A stretch of 64,000 nucleotides of DNA from Shimia litoralis (GTDB lineage: Bacteria > Pseudomonadota > Alphaproteobacteria > Rhodobacterales > Rhodobacteraceae), in the NCBI RefSeq assembly GCF_005518135.1, contig NZ_SULI01000008.1, positions 1-64,000 on the forward strand. Direction: 5' to 3'. Numbering within the stretch: position 1 is the first letter of the stretch; every line of letters starts with the position of its first letter. Positions 8,641 through 17,097 of the stretch are shown here, one piece after another. Made by a program: the position numbers and the translations under genes. The notes under the pieces were generated by a model. That model was not told the DNA's origin, searched no databases, and saw only the letters and a list, made by a program, of their open reading frames with translations.

Positions 8641-9675
8641 TTAGCCGTAACGGTAAGGTCGGCCAGCCTTAACCATATCGGCATTATACTTCTTGATAAT
8701 GTCGACCACACGGCGTTTTACTTCCGATTCAGCCGCGATCTCTTCCCAGAATTCAAACGCCTTGGCCTCAACTGTGGCCCATTCGTCGTCAGGAATAGAT
8801 GTCAGTTCCATCTTGGGACCATTCACACGCAGATCCGCTTCTCCACCCCAATACCACCACTGACGATAGTAGTGCGACTGGTCACAGCACACACGGAACA
8901 GTGTTTGCAGGTCTTCTGGCAGTTCGTTCCAACGATCCATGTTGGCATAAAACGACCCAGCCCATGCACCCGAAATGTTGTTGGTCAGGAAGTAGTTCGT
9001 TACGTCAGCCCAGCCGACGGTGTAATCTTCGGTAATACCTGACCAGGCAATGCCATCCAGTTCTCCGGTTTGCATGGCGACTTCAATGTCTTCCCAAGGC
9101 AGGTTTACCGGAATCACACCAAACTGGCTTAGGAAACGACCCGCTGTGGGGAAGGTAAAGACGCGTTTGCCTTTAAGATCGGCAAGGCTGCGGATCGGGT
9201 CTTTGGTGGCAAAGTGGCAAGGATCCCAAGACCCGGCACTGATGTGCTTTACACCAACTTTTGAGTATTCCTCATCCCAGATTTCGTTCAGGCCGTATTG
9301 GTTGAACAGTACCGGCACATCCAGTGAGTAACGCGATGCAAAAGGGAAGTATCCGCCAAACACGGTGACTTCAGTTGGCGACGCCATTGAGTCATCATCT
9401 GATTGAACAGCATCAATTGTGCCACGCTGCATCGCCTGAAACAGCTCGCCCGTAGGCACAAGCTGATCGGCAAAGAACAGTTCGATCTGCATGCGATCAC
9501 CAGCGATCTTGTTGAACATTTCAACGGCAGGCACGATCACGTGCTCTGCCAGTGCCGCACCTGCATAGGTCTGCATGCGCCACTTGATTGTGCTTTGGGC
9601 CAACGCTGGGGCTGCGAGCGCGGCAGCTGGGGCTGCGGCTGCGGCACCTTGAATAAACTTACGTCTAGTAGTCAT
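8641..9675 (-). CDS. TRAP transporter solute receptor (DctP family)
   Basis: Periplasmic receptor of a tripartite ATP-independent transporter, 344 residues. The N-terminus MTTRRKFIQGAAAAAPAAALAAPALAQ carries a twin-arginine-like RRKFI and an AxA-type cleavage site, so export is probably by Tat. The mature part begins IKWRMQTYAGAAL, characteristic of the mannitol/2-oxoacid-type TRAP receptors, and keeps the WSGITEDYTVGW region. It follows the large permease gene by about 47 bases and precedes a strong stem-loop, which may raise its level relative to downstream enzymes. The ligand is unknown. Members of this branch bind organic acids or lactate-like compounds, so it may not carry the same molecule as the ABC importer. 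Confidence 0.9.
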   Translation of the reverse strand: MTTRRKFIQGAAAAAPAAALAAPALAQSTIKWRMQTYAGAALAEHVIVPAVEMFNKIAGDRMQIELFFADQLVPTGELFQAMQRGTIDAVQSDDDSMASPTEVTVFGGYFPFASRYSLDVPVLFNQYGLNEIWDEEYSKVGVKHISAGSWDPCHFATKDPIRSLADLKGKRVFTFPTAGRFLSQFGVIPVNLPWEDIEVAMQTGELDGIAWSGITEDYTVGWADVTNYFLTNNISGAWAGSFYANMDRWNELPEDLQTLFRVCCDQSHYYRQWWYWGGEADLRVNGPKMELTSIPDDEWATVEAKAFEFWEEIAAESEVKRRVVDIIKKYNADMVKAGRPYRYG

Positions 9676-9722
9676 TTCTCTCTCCGTTGTTGTTAATACT
9701 GCCGCATTTTCCTGCGGTTCTT

Positions 9723-11051
9723 TTAGGGTTTGTTGTAAACGTAATCAGGGAGCCACGTGGCAATGCCCGGGAACACCATGACCAGGACAAGCGCCAGCAC
9801 CATCACCATCACAAATGGTGTGATCGAGGCGTAAATATCGCGCAGAGTAATTTCCGGCGGCGCCATGGCTCTCATCAGGAACAGATTGTAACCGAAGGGC
9901 GGAGTCATATAGGCGATCTGCGTTGTGATCGTGTAGAGCACACCATACCAAATCAAATCAAAGCCTAGCTCTCCGACCAGTGGGACATATAGAGGCGCGA
10001 CAATCACCAACATCGCGGTGTCATCCAGAAACGTGCCCATCAAAATAAAGCTGAGCTGCATGAGGATAAGGATCATCCAAGGGCTCAGGTTCAACCGTTC
10101 GGTAAACAGGTTTTCGATGGCTTTCACCGCACCTAAGCCATCGAACACAGCCCCAAATGCCAGTGCAGCCAGAATGATCCACATGAACATACAAGTGATG
10201 CCAAGCGTTTTGCGGACGGAATTCTCAAAGACTTCCCGGGTCATGCGTCGCTTGACGACTGCGGCTACAAAGGCCGCCAATGCCCCGATAGCCGAGCTTT
10301 CAACAAGTGACGTCCAGCCGTTTACAAACGGGATCATCATGGTTGCGAAAATGATGATCGGCAAAAGGCCCGCTCGCAACAGCCGAAGCTTTTCAGCCCG
10401 TGGAATGTCGCGTTCTTCTTTGGACAAGACCGGCCCAAGATCTGGGTTCACGCGGCAGCGGACGACGATGTAGAGAATGAACAACCCCGCCATCATTAAT
10501 CCCGGCAACACACCAGCCAACCAGAGTTGGCCAACCGGTTGACGCGCGATCATCGCATAAAGCACCAAGACCACCGAAGGCGGCACAAGAATGCCCAGAC
10601 TGGATCCGGCTTGAATAACACCCGTCACCATTCGTTTGTCGTACCCGCGCTTTAACAGTTCAGGCAGCGCAATAGTTGACCCAATGGCCATTCCCGCCAC
10701 ACTAAGACCATTCATCGCCGAAATCAGAACCATCAATCCGATGGTGCCGATCGCAAGCCCACCACGCAGCCCTCCCATCCAGACATGGAACATCTTGTAC
10801 AGATCATCAGCAATTTTGCTTTCAGACAGCACATAGCCCATGAAAATAAACATAGGCAGCGTTAGCAACGGGTACCATTTCATTAGCTTCATTGCGGCCG
10901 AAAACCCAAGATCATATCCGCCTTTGTCCCCCCACAACACCAAAGCGGCGACAACGGCAACAAAGCCGATCGCACCAAACACGCGCTGCCCCGTTAAAAG
11001 CATCAGCATCATGGACGAAAACATCAGAGTGGCGATCATTTCATAGGACAT
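9723..11051 (-). CDS. TRAP transporter large permease (DctM family)
   Basis: Large membrane subunit, 442 residues and about 12 hydrophobic segments, which carries the ion-coupled transport pathway. The segment GLSVAGMAIGSTIALPELLKRGYDKRM and the late GTFLDDTAMLVIVAPLYVPL match the DctM family. Its ATG overlaps the stop of the small permease gene by one base (TGATG), so translation is coupled. With the small permease and the receptor downstream it forms a complete QMP set in the order Q-M-P. It should sit in the inner membrane and use a sodium or proton gradient. Confidence 0.92.
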   Translation of the reverse strand: MSYEMIATLMFSSMMLMLLTGQRVFGAIGFVAVVAALVLWGDKGGYDLGFSAAMKLMKWYPLLTLPMFIFMGYVLSESKIADDLYKMFHVWMGGLRGGLAIGTIGLMVLISAMNGLSVAGMAIGSTIALPELLKRGYDKRMVTGVIQAGSSLGILVPPSVVLVLYAMIARQPVGQLWLAGVLPGLMMAGLFILYIVVRCRVNPDLGPVLSKEERDIPRAEKLRLLRAGLLPIIIFATMMIPFVNGWTSLVESSAIGALAAFVAAVVKRRMTREVFENSVRKTLGITCMFMWIILAALAFGAVFDGLGAVKAIENLFTERLNLSPWMILILMQLSFILMGTFLDDTAMLVIVAPLYVPLVGELGFDLIWYGVLYTITTQIAYMTPPFGYNLFLMRAMAPPEITLRDIYASITPFVMVMVLALVLVMVFPGIATWLPDYVYNKP

Positions 11052-11608
11052 CAGATGTCTTCACCCTTCAGACGCAAGACGTCTTTTAAAAACTCTGAAA
11101 AACACTGCAAGATCATTAGAAACATGCCGACAATCATCAGAGCCTTGATCGGCCAAATATAAGGTCGCCACGCGGTCGGCGAACGCTCTAGACGCCCGAC
11201 TTCTTCAGTCCCGATCAAAATGCCAGCTAGAAAAGATGTCGGCTCTGATCCCCAATATCCCAGCGAATAGGCGGTCGAGCTAATCCCGCCATACAGCAAA
11301 ACACACAGGTAAAAGATCAACAGAAGAACCGTGACCAGATCAAACCAGGCCTTTTTGCGGGTGCTCCATTCGCCATAAAGCAAATCCATCCGCACATTTG
11401 TCCCCATCTGGATCGAATAGGGACCGCCCAGAATGTAGTACGCAACCATCACGAACTGGGCCATTTCCAGTGTCCACAAGGATGGCAGGAAAAAGGTTTT
11501 GCTGATCGAGGACCAAAGCAAAATACCCATCAGGACAAAGATGCCATACATCGCGATCCGTCCGATCCGAAGGTTTACGGCATCAACGGCCCCTATGTAT
11601 CCGTGCAT
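11051..11608 (-). CDS. TRAP transporter small permease (DctQ family)
   Basis: Small membrane subunit with four hydrophobic segments, 185 residues from the ATG at 11608 or 189 from the ATG at 11620. The start at 11608 forms a TGATG overlap with the upstream hydrolase stop, the same junction this gene makes with the large permease, so I prefer it. MELAQFV-like region (LEMAQFVMVAYYILGGPYSIQ) and TNVRMDLLYGEWS are family hallmarks. It bridges the receptor and large permease in TRAP systems. Confidence 0.88.
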   Translation of the reverse strand: MHGYIGAVDAVNLRIGRIAMYGIFVLMGILLWSSISKTFFLPSLWTLEMAQFVMVAYYILGGPYSIQMGTNVRMDLLYGEWSTRKKAWFDLVTVLLLIFYLCVLLYGGISSTAYSLGYWGSEPTSFLAGILIGTEEVGRLERSPTAWRPYIWPIKALMIVGMFLMILQCFSEFLKDVLRLKGEDI

Positions 11609-12387
11609 CAAACCACGCATTCAACGGAACCTTGTGCATTTAGCGAAGCAAACGCAGCGACAATCCATCCGGCAAGCATATCCGCCATCCGGATCTGCTC
11701 GGCGTCTGTCCGAATGAGATCATTTCGGATCTCAAGCATCACATTGAAATGGTCGTCTGGTATTGCATGCTCAATCAACGTATGGGTCACGCCATGCTCG
11801 GGCCCATAGGGCTGATTGCGCCGAACGTTTGCCTGCGTGTGATCGGCCGCCAACGCCAGCATTGCGTCCGCCAGACGAGTATCCGTGTCATGCAACACGC
11901 CAATTTCGACGGCACGTTGCTGACCATGATACACAGGCGTAAAACTATGAATTGTTACGATGACCGGGTTTGCTGTCTTCGCTATTTTGCTTTTCAAGGC
12001 ACGCTGAAACGGCTCGTAGTAAGCTTGAACTCTATGGTTTCGCTCCGCGAAGCTTAGCCCCAAATTGCCGGGAATATCAATAATTTCGCTGCGGGCTGGC
12101 ATCGCATCCGGCGCAGTTGGCGGGCGGTTACAATCATAAACCAATCGCGAAACACCACTGGCAACCAAAGACGCATCCAAGTTGTCAGCAAGACGTTGAG
12201 CCACTGCCAAAGCGCCGGGATCCCAAGCCACATGGCTTTTGCAAAGCTCATCCTGCAAACCCAGGCTGTTAAACTCTGCCGGAATAAACGACGATGCATG
12301 TTCGCACACCAATAGAACCGACGACAACCCAACGGGGTTTATCGTTTGAGTATACTCATCTGAAATTTCTCGATTGCTGTCGATCAT
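11608..12387 (-). CDS. N-formylglutamate amidohydrolase-family hydrolase (HutG-like)
   Basis: Metal-dependent amidohydrolase of the N-formylglutamate deformylase family, 259 residues from the ATG at 12387, which has a strong GAGGGGG ribosome-binding site. Conserved pieces are LLVCEHASSFIPAEF near the N-terminus, VYDCNRPP, VTIHSFTPVYHGQ and LEIRNDLI, which carry the likely metal and substrate residues. Known members release formate from N-formylglutamate in histidine breakdown, but no other hut genes are here. As first gene of the island it may instead split an N-acyl or gamma-glutamyl amide, the place PuuD holds in the putrescine route. That role is an inference. Confidence 0.82.
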   Translation of the reverse strand: MIDSNREISDEYTQTINPVGLSSVLLVCEHASSFIPAEFNSLGLQDELCKSHVAWDPGALAVAQRLADNLDASLVASGVSRLVYDCNRPPTAPDAMPARSEIIDIPGNLGLSFAERNHRVQAYYEPFQRALKSKIAKTANPVIVTIHSFTPVYHGQQRAVEIGVLHDTDTRLADAMLALAADHTQANVRRNQPYGPEHGVTHTLIEHAIPDDHFNVMLEIRNDLIRTDAEQIRMADMLAGWIVAAFASLNAQGSVECVV

Positions 12388-12503
12388 CGCACCCCCTCGA
12401 GACGTAAACTTCTGTCGCGAGGTAGATTCTGTCAACAAAATTCTGTATTATTTATTTCAGAGCTTTTAGGTTTGTAAAATTATAGATCAGAATGGAGCCT
12501 TTC
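12388..12503. promoter_or_regulatory. Divergent promoter region between island operon and RpiR regulator
   Basis: This 116-base AT-rich gap must hold the leftward island promoter and the rightward regulator promoter. TTCTGT occurs three times in the same orientation at 12410, 12427 and 12441. A TTGACA lies on the minus strand at 12435-12430, without a convincing -10. The repeats are candidate RpiR operator half-sites. Confidence 0.4.
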
Positions 12504-13376
12504 ATGTCGAACTCAGAGCAAACTATTTCTGATCGCATTCAACAGAAACTGGATGATCTGACCCGCGCGGAACGCCAGTTGGCCCATTCAATATTGGAAA
12601 ACTACCCTGCATCTGGTCTGGGCCCCCTGACCGCGCTGGCAAAAGACGCAAATGTCTCAGCGCCTACCGTCGCCAGAATGGTTCAGAAGCTGGGCTACAA
12701 AGGATACTCCGAATTCCAAGCCGAGTTGCGCGAAGAGTTAAAAGCAAAAGCCAAAGACCCGATCGCCAAGCACGATGCCTGGGCCGAGGGCGTTCCTTCA
12801 GAGCATATGCTGAACCGTTTCACTGATGCGGTGATCGACAATATCCGCCACACTTTGGGACATATCGACCCAGAATTGTTTGATCTGGCGTGCAGCATGG
12901 TCGCCGCGCCCAAGAGCCGAATGTACATTGTGGGTGGGCGGATCACGCACACTCTTGCCGAATACCTGTTCCTCCATATGCAGGTCATCCGACCAGAAGT
13001 GGTTCACATTCAATCCACATCGAACGCTTGGCCGCATTATCTTTTGGATGTCAAAGAAGGTGACGTCTTTGTCATCTTTGACATGCGACGATATGAAAAC
13101 AACACTCTAAAGCTGGCCGAGATGGCCCACAAAAAGGGCGCAAAACTGATCCTGTTTACAGACCAGTGGCGCTCGCCAATTCATCGTTTGGCGGACATCA
13201 GCTTTAGCAGCAGGATTGTGGTTCCCTCTGCCTGGGATTCCGCCGCTTCCACGCTCCTTTTGGTTGAGACGATGATTTCAACAGTTCAAAACCTGTGCTG
13301 GGGTGACACAAAAGATCGGGCTGAAGAGTTGGAGAAAATGTTCGATCAGACACGGCTGTTTCGAAAATTCACGTAA
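12504..13376 (+). CDS. RpiR/MurR-family transcriptional regulator
   Basis: Transcription factor of 290 residues from the ATG at 12504, which has GGAG seven bases upstream; an ATG at 12492 overlaps that site and is less likely. The N-terminal RpiR helix-turn-helix (SDRIQQKLDDLTRAERQLAHSI, then APTVARMVQKLGYKGYSEFQ) covers residues about 10-80. The C-terminal SIS domain contains MYIVGGRITHTLAEYL and VFVIFDMRRYENN. SIS domains in this family bind phosphosugars or other small phosphorylated or acidic ligands. It is divergent from the island operon by 116 bases, so it most probably controls that operon and itself. Confidence 0.88.
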   Translation: MSNSEQTISDRIQQKLDDLTRAERQLAHSILENYPASGLGPLTALAKDANVSAPTVARMVQKLGYKGYSEFQAELREELKAKAKDPIAKHDAWAEGVPSEHMLNRFTDAVIDNIRHTLGHIDPELFDLACSMVAAPKSRMYIVGGRITHTLAEYLFLHMQVIRPEVVHIQSTSNAWPHYLLDVKEGDVFVIFDMRRYENNTLKLAEMAHKKGAKLILFTDQWRSPIHRLADISFSSRIVVPSAWDSAASTLLLVETMISTVQNLCWGDTKDRAEELEKMFDQTRLFRKFT

Positions 13377-13431
13377 CGACACGTGGGGGAGGTTCGGAAA
13401 ATGGTGGTGTCAGACAAATTCTAACCAGCTT

Positions 13432-14166
13432 CTACAAGGCCAACATGACTGTCCTTAATGCCGCGCAAAGACCACGCCACTCAGCGAGAGCAGCTGTGCG
13501 GTTCAGCTTGAAATGGCATCTTTTCGAAAGGCTGCGGTCCTGATTAAAGTGATTGAAAATGGACGCGTGGACGGAGACGAATTTCTGGAAACTTCGCATC
13601 CGGCGAAAGCGGTGCATGCCCCTCTCTCGCCTTCGGAAAGGTAGATGGGAATTCTCAGCACGGTTATTCTTCCAACGGCCAGTTTCTAGCCTGACCGCAT
13701 TCCCGAAAACTTTCATTGCGGCACCATAGGAACGCAATTTGTCGGTCACGATGACTTCCGGTTGTCCATACCGCTTCATCGCTTTCTTCATAAATTTAAA
13801 GGCTGCGACCTTATCCCGGCGCTTAGTGACGAAACTTTCTAGCACCTCACCTTCGTGATCAACGGCCCGCCATAGGTAATGCCGTTCGCCGTTAATCTTT
13901 ACAAAAACCTCATCAAGATGCCATCGCCAGTTCGAGTAACACCGCATCCGGTCGATCCGTTTTCGACGGATTTCAGATGCAAACAACGGACCAAATCTGT
14001 TCCACCAAAATCGGATAGTTTCATGGTTCACGTCAATACCGCGTTCATAGCACCAAAACAGCCCGCGCTTGTCGCCAATCCAATGTATCTTTTGACTGTA
14101 GTCCCGAAACCTATGATCGAAAATTGGTTTCTCCGAAAACAGCTGGCGAAGGCCATGGCCTGCCAA
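13432..14166 (-). mobile_element. IS6-family transposase, N-terminal part apparently degraded
   Basis: The region from residue about 40 onward is a good IS6-family transposase: RGIDVNHETIRFWWNRFG, first Asp in WRWHLDEVFVKINGERHY, second Asp in VTDKLRSYGAA, and Glu in NNRAENSHLPFRRRER, so the DDE triad is intact. The first 40 residues do not show the usual FPLSLRNVEDLL-like helix-turn-helix, which suggests a frameshift or replacement at the 5' end. I could not find convincing terminal inverted repeats. It lies on the same strand as the left-edge IS6 fragment but belongs to a different subgroup, so the two are not copies of one element. Confidence 0.75.
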
Positions 14167-14597
14167 AGCCCGACCAATGACGCTCTCCCATACATATCCT
14201 AGATGGGGAGGGCGTTTGGATGGCGACGACGGACACCAAAAGCTGACTTTAGCTGCGATATAGCAATCTGGAAGTTTGGGCTCAAAGCCGCCTTGCGGCG
14301 GCGCGGCAGCATATCTGCAGCAAAATTGCGTGTGGCCTCAGCTGGCCAATGGCCGGTGCCAACCCCGAAGCCGTCATTGATCGAGCGCGCGGCGAATGGC
14401 CGGAACGAGCCCATAATGACCGATGCTGCATCTTGCACAAAGAGCAGCGAAGCACCGAATACAGACATTGGTCCCGGAAAAGCCGACCCTAAGCTGCAGC
14501 TGACCGATGCTTGATTTCGCCGCGGCGTGGCTTACCAGACCGATTTTGGCTGCGATGCAGAAAGCACTCCGCAACCAGTTCGTCGAGCGACAGGTGC
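14167..14597. repeat. Gene-free stretch with degenerate intergenic repeat sequence
   Basis: About 430 bases between the transposase and the photolyase. Short reading frames occur on both strands but look like antisense shadows with no family features. The phrases TTTAGCTGCGATATAGCAATCTGG (near 14250) and TTTTGGCTGCGATGCAGAAAG (near 14540) resemble each other and recall dispersed intergenic repeats of Rhodobacterales. No promoter or RNA gene was recognised. Confidence 0.35.
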
Positions 14598-16130
14598 TTA
14601 TACAATCTCACCCGTGTCCAACCGAGCCAGCCAATCCGTCGCGTCATCAACTATTTTTTTTCGTTGGCCTACGTCGCGCTTGTCCCAACTCCGATAAATA
14701 ACGGCCATCCTCGGATTGTTTAGAAATCGGTCCCGATGGCGTTCGATGAAGTGCCAGTAGAGAAGATTGAAAGGGCAAGCCCGCGCGCCCGTCTTGGTCC
14801 TAACGTCATACTGGCAGCCCGTACAATAGTCGGACATCTTGGAAATGTAGTTGCCCGATGAAACATACGGCTTGGATGCGACCAACCCGTCGTCTGCATA
14901 CTGGCTCATCCCAATAGTGTTGGGCGCTTCGACCCATTCGAACGCATCGACATATACGGAAAGATACCATTCGTGCACCTCCCCGGGATCAAGGCCGGCA
15001 AGCAGGGCAAAATTGCCAATAACCATCAGTCTTTGGATGTGGTGCGCGTAGCCGTGTTCCCGGGTCTGCCCCACAACCTCGTCAACACAGTGCATGTGTG
15101 TTTCGCCCCCCCAGAAGAAAGCAGGGAGCGGACGACTGTGGTCGAGCATATTTCGGGACGTGTAGTCCGGGCCTTCGAAAAAGTAGATGCCCCGCACATA
15201 TTCGCGCCATCCAATTATCTGCCTGATGAATCCTTCGGCCGCATTCAGAGGTGCCTTACCTGCACGCCAGGCCGCCTCGGCCCGCAGGCAAACTTCCATT
15301 GGAAGCAAAAGACCAAGGTTGAGATATGGCGAGATGACCGCATGCCAAAGCCACGGGTCGCCCATGACCATGGCGTCCTGATAGTCACCAAATGACGGAA
15401 GAGTATGGGATATGAAGTGGTCCAGAACCTCAAGTGCCTGTTCCCGATCCGTCGCGAACTCGAAGGGGTGCAATTGCCCGAAATTCCCTGCGAAACGATC
15501 CTTGACGAGGTCAAGCACCTCGGCAACAACAGCATCGGGTGGAAAACCAGGCGGTTTAGGAGGGCGGGCGTCTTCTGGTGCAGGCTTGCGGTTCTGGTTG
15601 TCATAGTTCCATTTGCCACCGGCTGGTGCGTTTCCGTCCATCAGCAATCCTGTCTTGCGGCGGACATCCCGATAGAACCACTCCATTCGAAGGTGCTTGC
15701 GGCCTTTTGCCCAGTCGGCGAAATCCTTGGGCGAAGTGACAAAGCGGTCATCGGGTAGCTGGCGCATGACGAGTGGCAGATCGTTCAGCGCGGCGATCAG
15801 CCGCCATTCTCCGGGCGTCGTGGCGATAACTTCCTCGACAGCAAACTCCGAAGCACGGCGGACAAGCTCTCCGGGAATTGAGCCTGTGTTGGCCTCATCG
15901 TCGAGCCTGCTATAGGCGACTGTCCAGCCGTCTTCTCTCAGGGCCATCGCAAATCTGCGCATCGCGGCCAGAACCAGCGCGATTTTCTTGGGATGATGCG
16001 GGACGTACGTGGCCTCGGTCATGACTTCGGCCATGATAACCACGTCACGTTCTTTATCAGCCATTCGCAGCGAAGAGATGTCAGTGCTGAGTTGATCACC
16101 AAGCACCAGGATGAGACGCGGCTTCACCAT
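14598..16130 (-). CDS. 4Fe-4S cryptochrome/photolyase (PhrB-type, probable (6-4) photolyase)
   Basis: Bacterial FeS-BCP photolyase of 510 residues from the ATG at 16130, which overlaps the SDR stop (ATGGTGA). The N-terminus LILVLGDQLSTDISSL is diagnostic for this group. Four cysteines at 348, 436, 439 and 452 (HMHCVDE, DYCTGCQYD, ARACPFN) reproduce the spacing of the cluster ligands in Agrobacterium PhrB (350, 438, 441, 454). The FAD-binding C-terminal half includes GWREYVRGIYF and AHHIQRLMVIGNF. Characterised members repair (6-4) photoproducts with blue light and bind a lumazine antenna. It is the last gene of a three-gene unit divergent from a second photolyase. Confidence 0.92.
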   Translation of the reverse strand: MVKPRLILVLGDQLSTDISSLRMADKERDVVIMAEVMTEATYVPHHPKKIALVLAAMRRFAMALREDGWTVAYSRLDDEANTGSIPGELVRRASEFAVEEVIATTPGEWRLIAALNDLPLVMRQLPDDRFVTSPKDFADWAKGRKHLRMEWFYRDVRRKTGLLMDGNAPAGGKWNYDNQNRKPAPEDARPPKPPGFPPDAVVAEVLDLVKDRFAGNFGQLHPFEFATDREQALEVLDHFISHTLPSFGDYQDAMVMGDPWLWHAVISPYLNLGLLLPMEVCLRAEAAWRAGKAPLNAAEGFIRQIIGWREYVRGIYFFEGPDYTSRNMLDHSRPLPAFFWGGETHMHCVDEVVGQTREHGYAHHIQRLMVIGNFALLAGLDPGEVHEWYLSVYVDAFEWVEAPNTIGMSQYADDGLVASKPYVSSGNYISKMSDYCTGCQYDVRTKTGARACPFNLLYWHFIERHRDRFLNNPRMAVIYRSWDKRDVGQRKKIVDDATDWLARLDTGEIV

Positions 16131-16789
16131 GGGACGGGTTTCCCCGCCCAATCGAAAAAGCCACCGTTGTCGGCTGGAGTCAGCTGATCAAGAACCGCAA
16201 CAAGGTTTGCGGCCGCCTCGTTTGGCGTCACTTTTGCATGCCCAGAGTAAGCCTTGGAGAAGGGCGTCTCTACGGTGCCCGGATGCAAAGACACTACAAT
16301 GGCCTGTTTGCGCTTTCTCGAGATCTCGATAGCCGCCGTGCGCACGATCTGATTGGCTGCAGCCTTGGACGCGCGGTAGCTGTACCACCCCCCAAGGTGG
16401 TTATCACCGATCGACCCGACACGGGCAGTGAGAACTCCCACCACGCATTGTGCGTCTTGCGGCAAAAGCCGAGGCAGGTGTTTCAAAACCAACGCAGGGC
16501 CAATGGCATTCACCGCCAAGACGCGCGCTAAGTTTTCTGCCTCAATCTCTGCAAGCGACTTCTCGGGGCGTGCGCCCTCGGGGGCCAGAATTCCGCTGGC
16601 AATCAAGACCGTGTCGAAAGGTCCTCGCAACACGCTCATGGCCCTCTCGACGCTGGTGGGATCAGTTAGATCCAATCCGTCGCCTGCGCGCGACAGCCGC
16701 GTCACCTCGGAACCATATGTTGCGAGAGCCGCGGAAAGCGCCGTGCCAATCCCACCCGAGGCCCCTATGACAAGTGCGCGGCGCGTCAT
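16124..16789 (-). CDS. Short-chain dehydrogenase/reductase family protein
   Basis: Classical SDR of 221 residues with the Rossmann glycine motif VIGASGGIGTAL at residue about 7, NAIGPALV near the active-site Asn, and catalytic WYSYRASKAAANQ (YxxxK). The substrate is unknown. It overlaps the DUF2256 gene upstream by four bases (ATGA) and the photolyase downstream by seven bases, so the three are surely co-transcribed. The same SDR commonly accompanies photolyase genes in marine bacteria. A role in making or recycling a cofactor is possible but not shown by the sequence. Confidence 0.88.
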   Translation of the reverse strand: MTRRALVIGASGGIGTALSAALATYGSEVTRLSRAGDGLDLTDPTSVERAMSVLRGPFDTVLIASGILAPEGARPEKSLAEIEAENLARVLAVNAIGPALVLKHLPRLLPQDAQCVVGVLTARVGSIGDNHLGGWYSYRASKAAANQIVRTAAIEISRKRKQAIVVSLHPGTVETPFSKAYSGHAKVTPNEAAANLVAVLDQLTPADNGGFFDWAGKPVPW

Positions 16790-16929
16790 CCCGACCTCAC
16801 CTTGCGCGACCTGCGACAGCGCTCAGAACAATACCGTACGTCGCTCCATGATCGAGGCCATTTCCCAATCCACGAAAACGGCCGACAACTCACCGGACAG
16901 GTTTTGAATGGCAACTCGCTTTTCCGCAC
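16786..16929 (-). CDS. DUF2256 small zinc-ribbon-like protein
   Basis: A 47-residue protein read from a GTG at 16929, preceded by a purine-rich AAGGGGTATAGG. The sequence has the DUF2256 pattern: KTCPVSCRPFSWIGKWPRSW then VRYCSERCRRSR, with paired Cys likely to bind zinc. The core CPVC-type motif is slightly altered (CPVSC). An upstream ATG at 16986 would add 19 residues unlike the family. The gene overlaps the SDR start by four bases. DUF2256 genes are repeatedly found next to photolyase genes; their function is not known to me. Confidence 0.8.
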   Translation of the reverse strand: MRKSELPFKTCPVSCRPFSWIGKWPRSWSDVRYCSERCRRSRKVRSG

Positions 16930-17097
16930 GGACCTATACCCCTTATGGCTGAACCCCGAGTGACTTACGGGTTCGCTTAATTTCAATTGTTACGACCCAA
17001 ACCCCGATCAAGATCAAAAACAAGCTCGAACAAGAGTGTTTTTGAACCATCTGCGGGCGGCCTTCGTATTTAAAGACAATCAAGAAAGCGCGTAGAT
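16930..17097. promoter_or_regulatory. Divergent promoter region of two photolyase units
   Basis: A gap of 168 bases separates the leftward DUF2256-SDR-PhrB unit from the rightward photolyase. Both must be driven from here. Boxes could not be assigned with confidence. In related bacteria photolyase genes answer to light and singlet-oxygen stress through alternative sigma factors, so non-housekeeping promoters are possible. Confidence 0.4.

Noticed and set aside
59-14166. Simple IS6 composite transposon
   Set aside because: The flanking transposase genes differ in subgroup and are both damaged, so they are not matching ends of one element.
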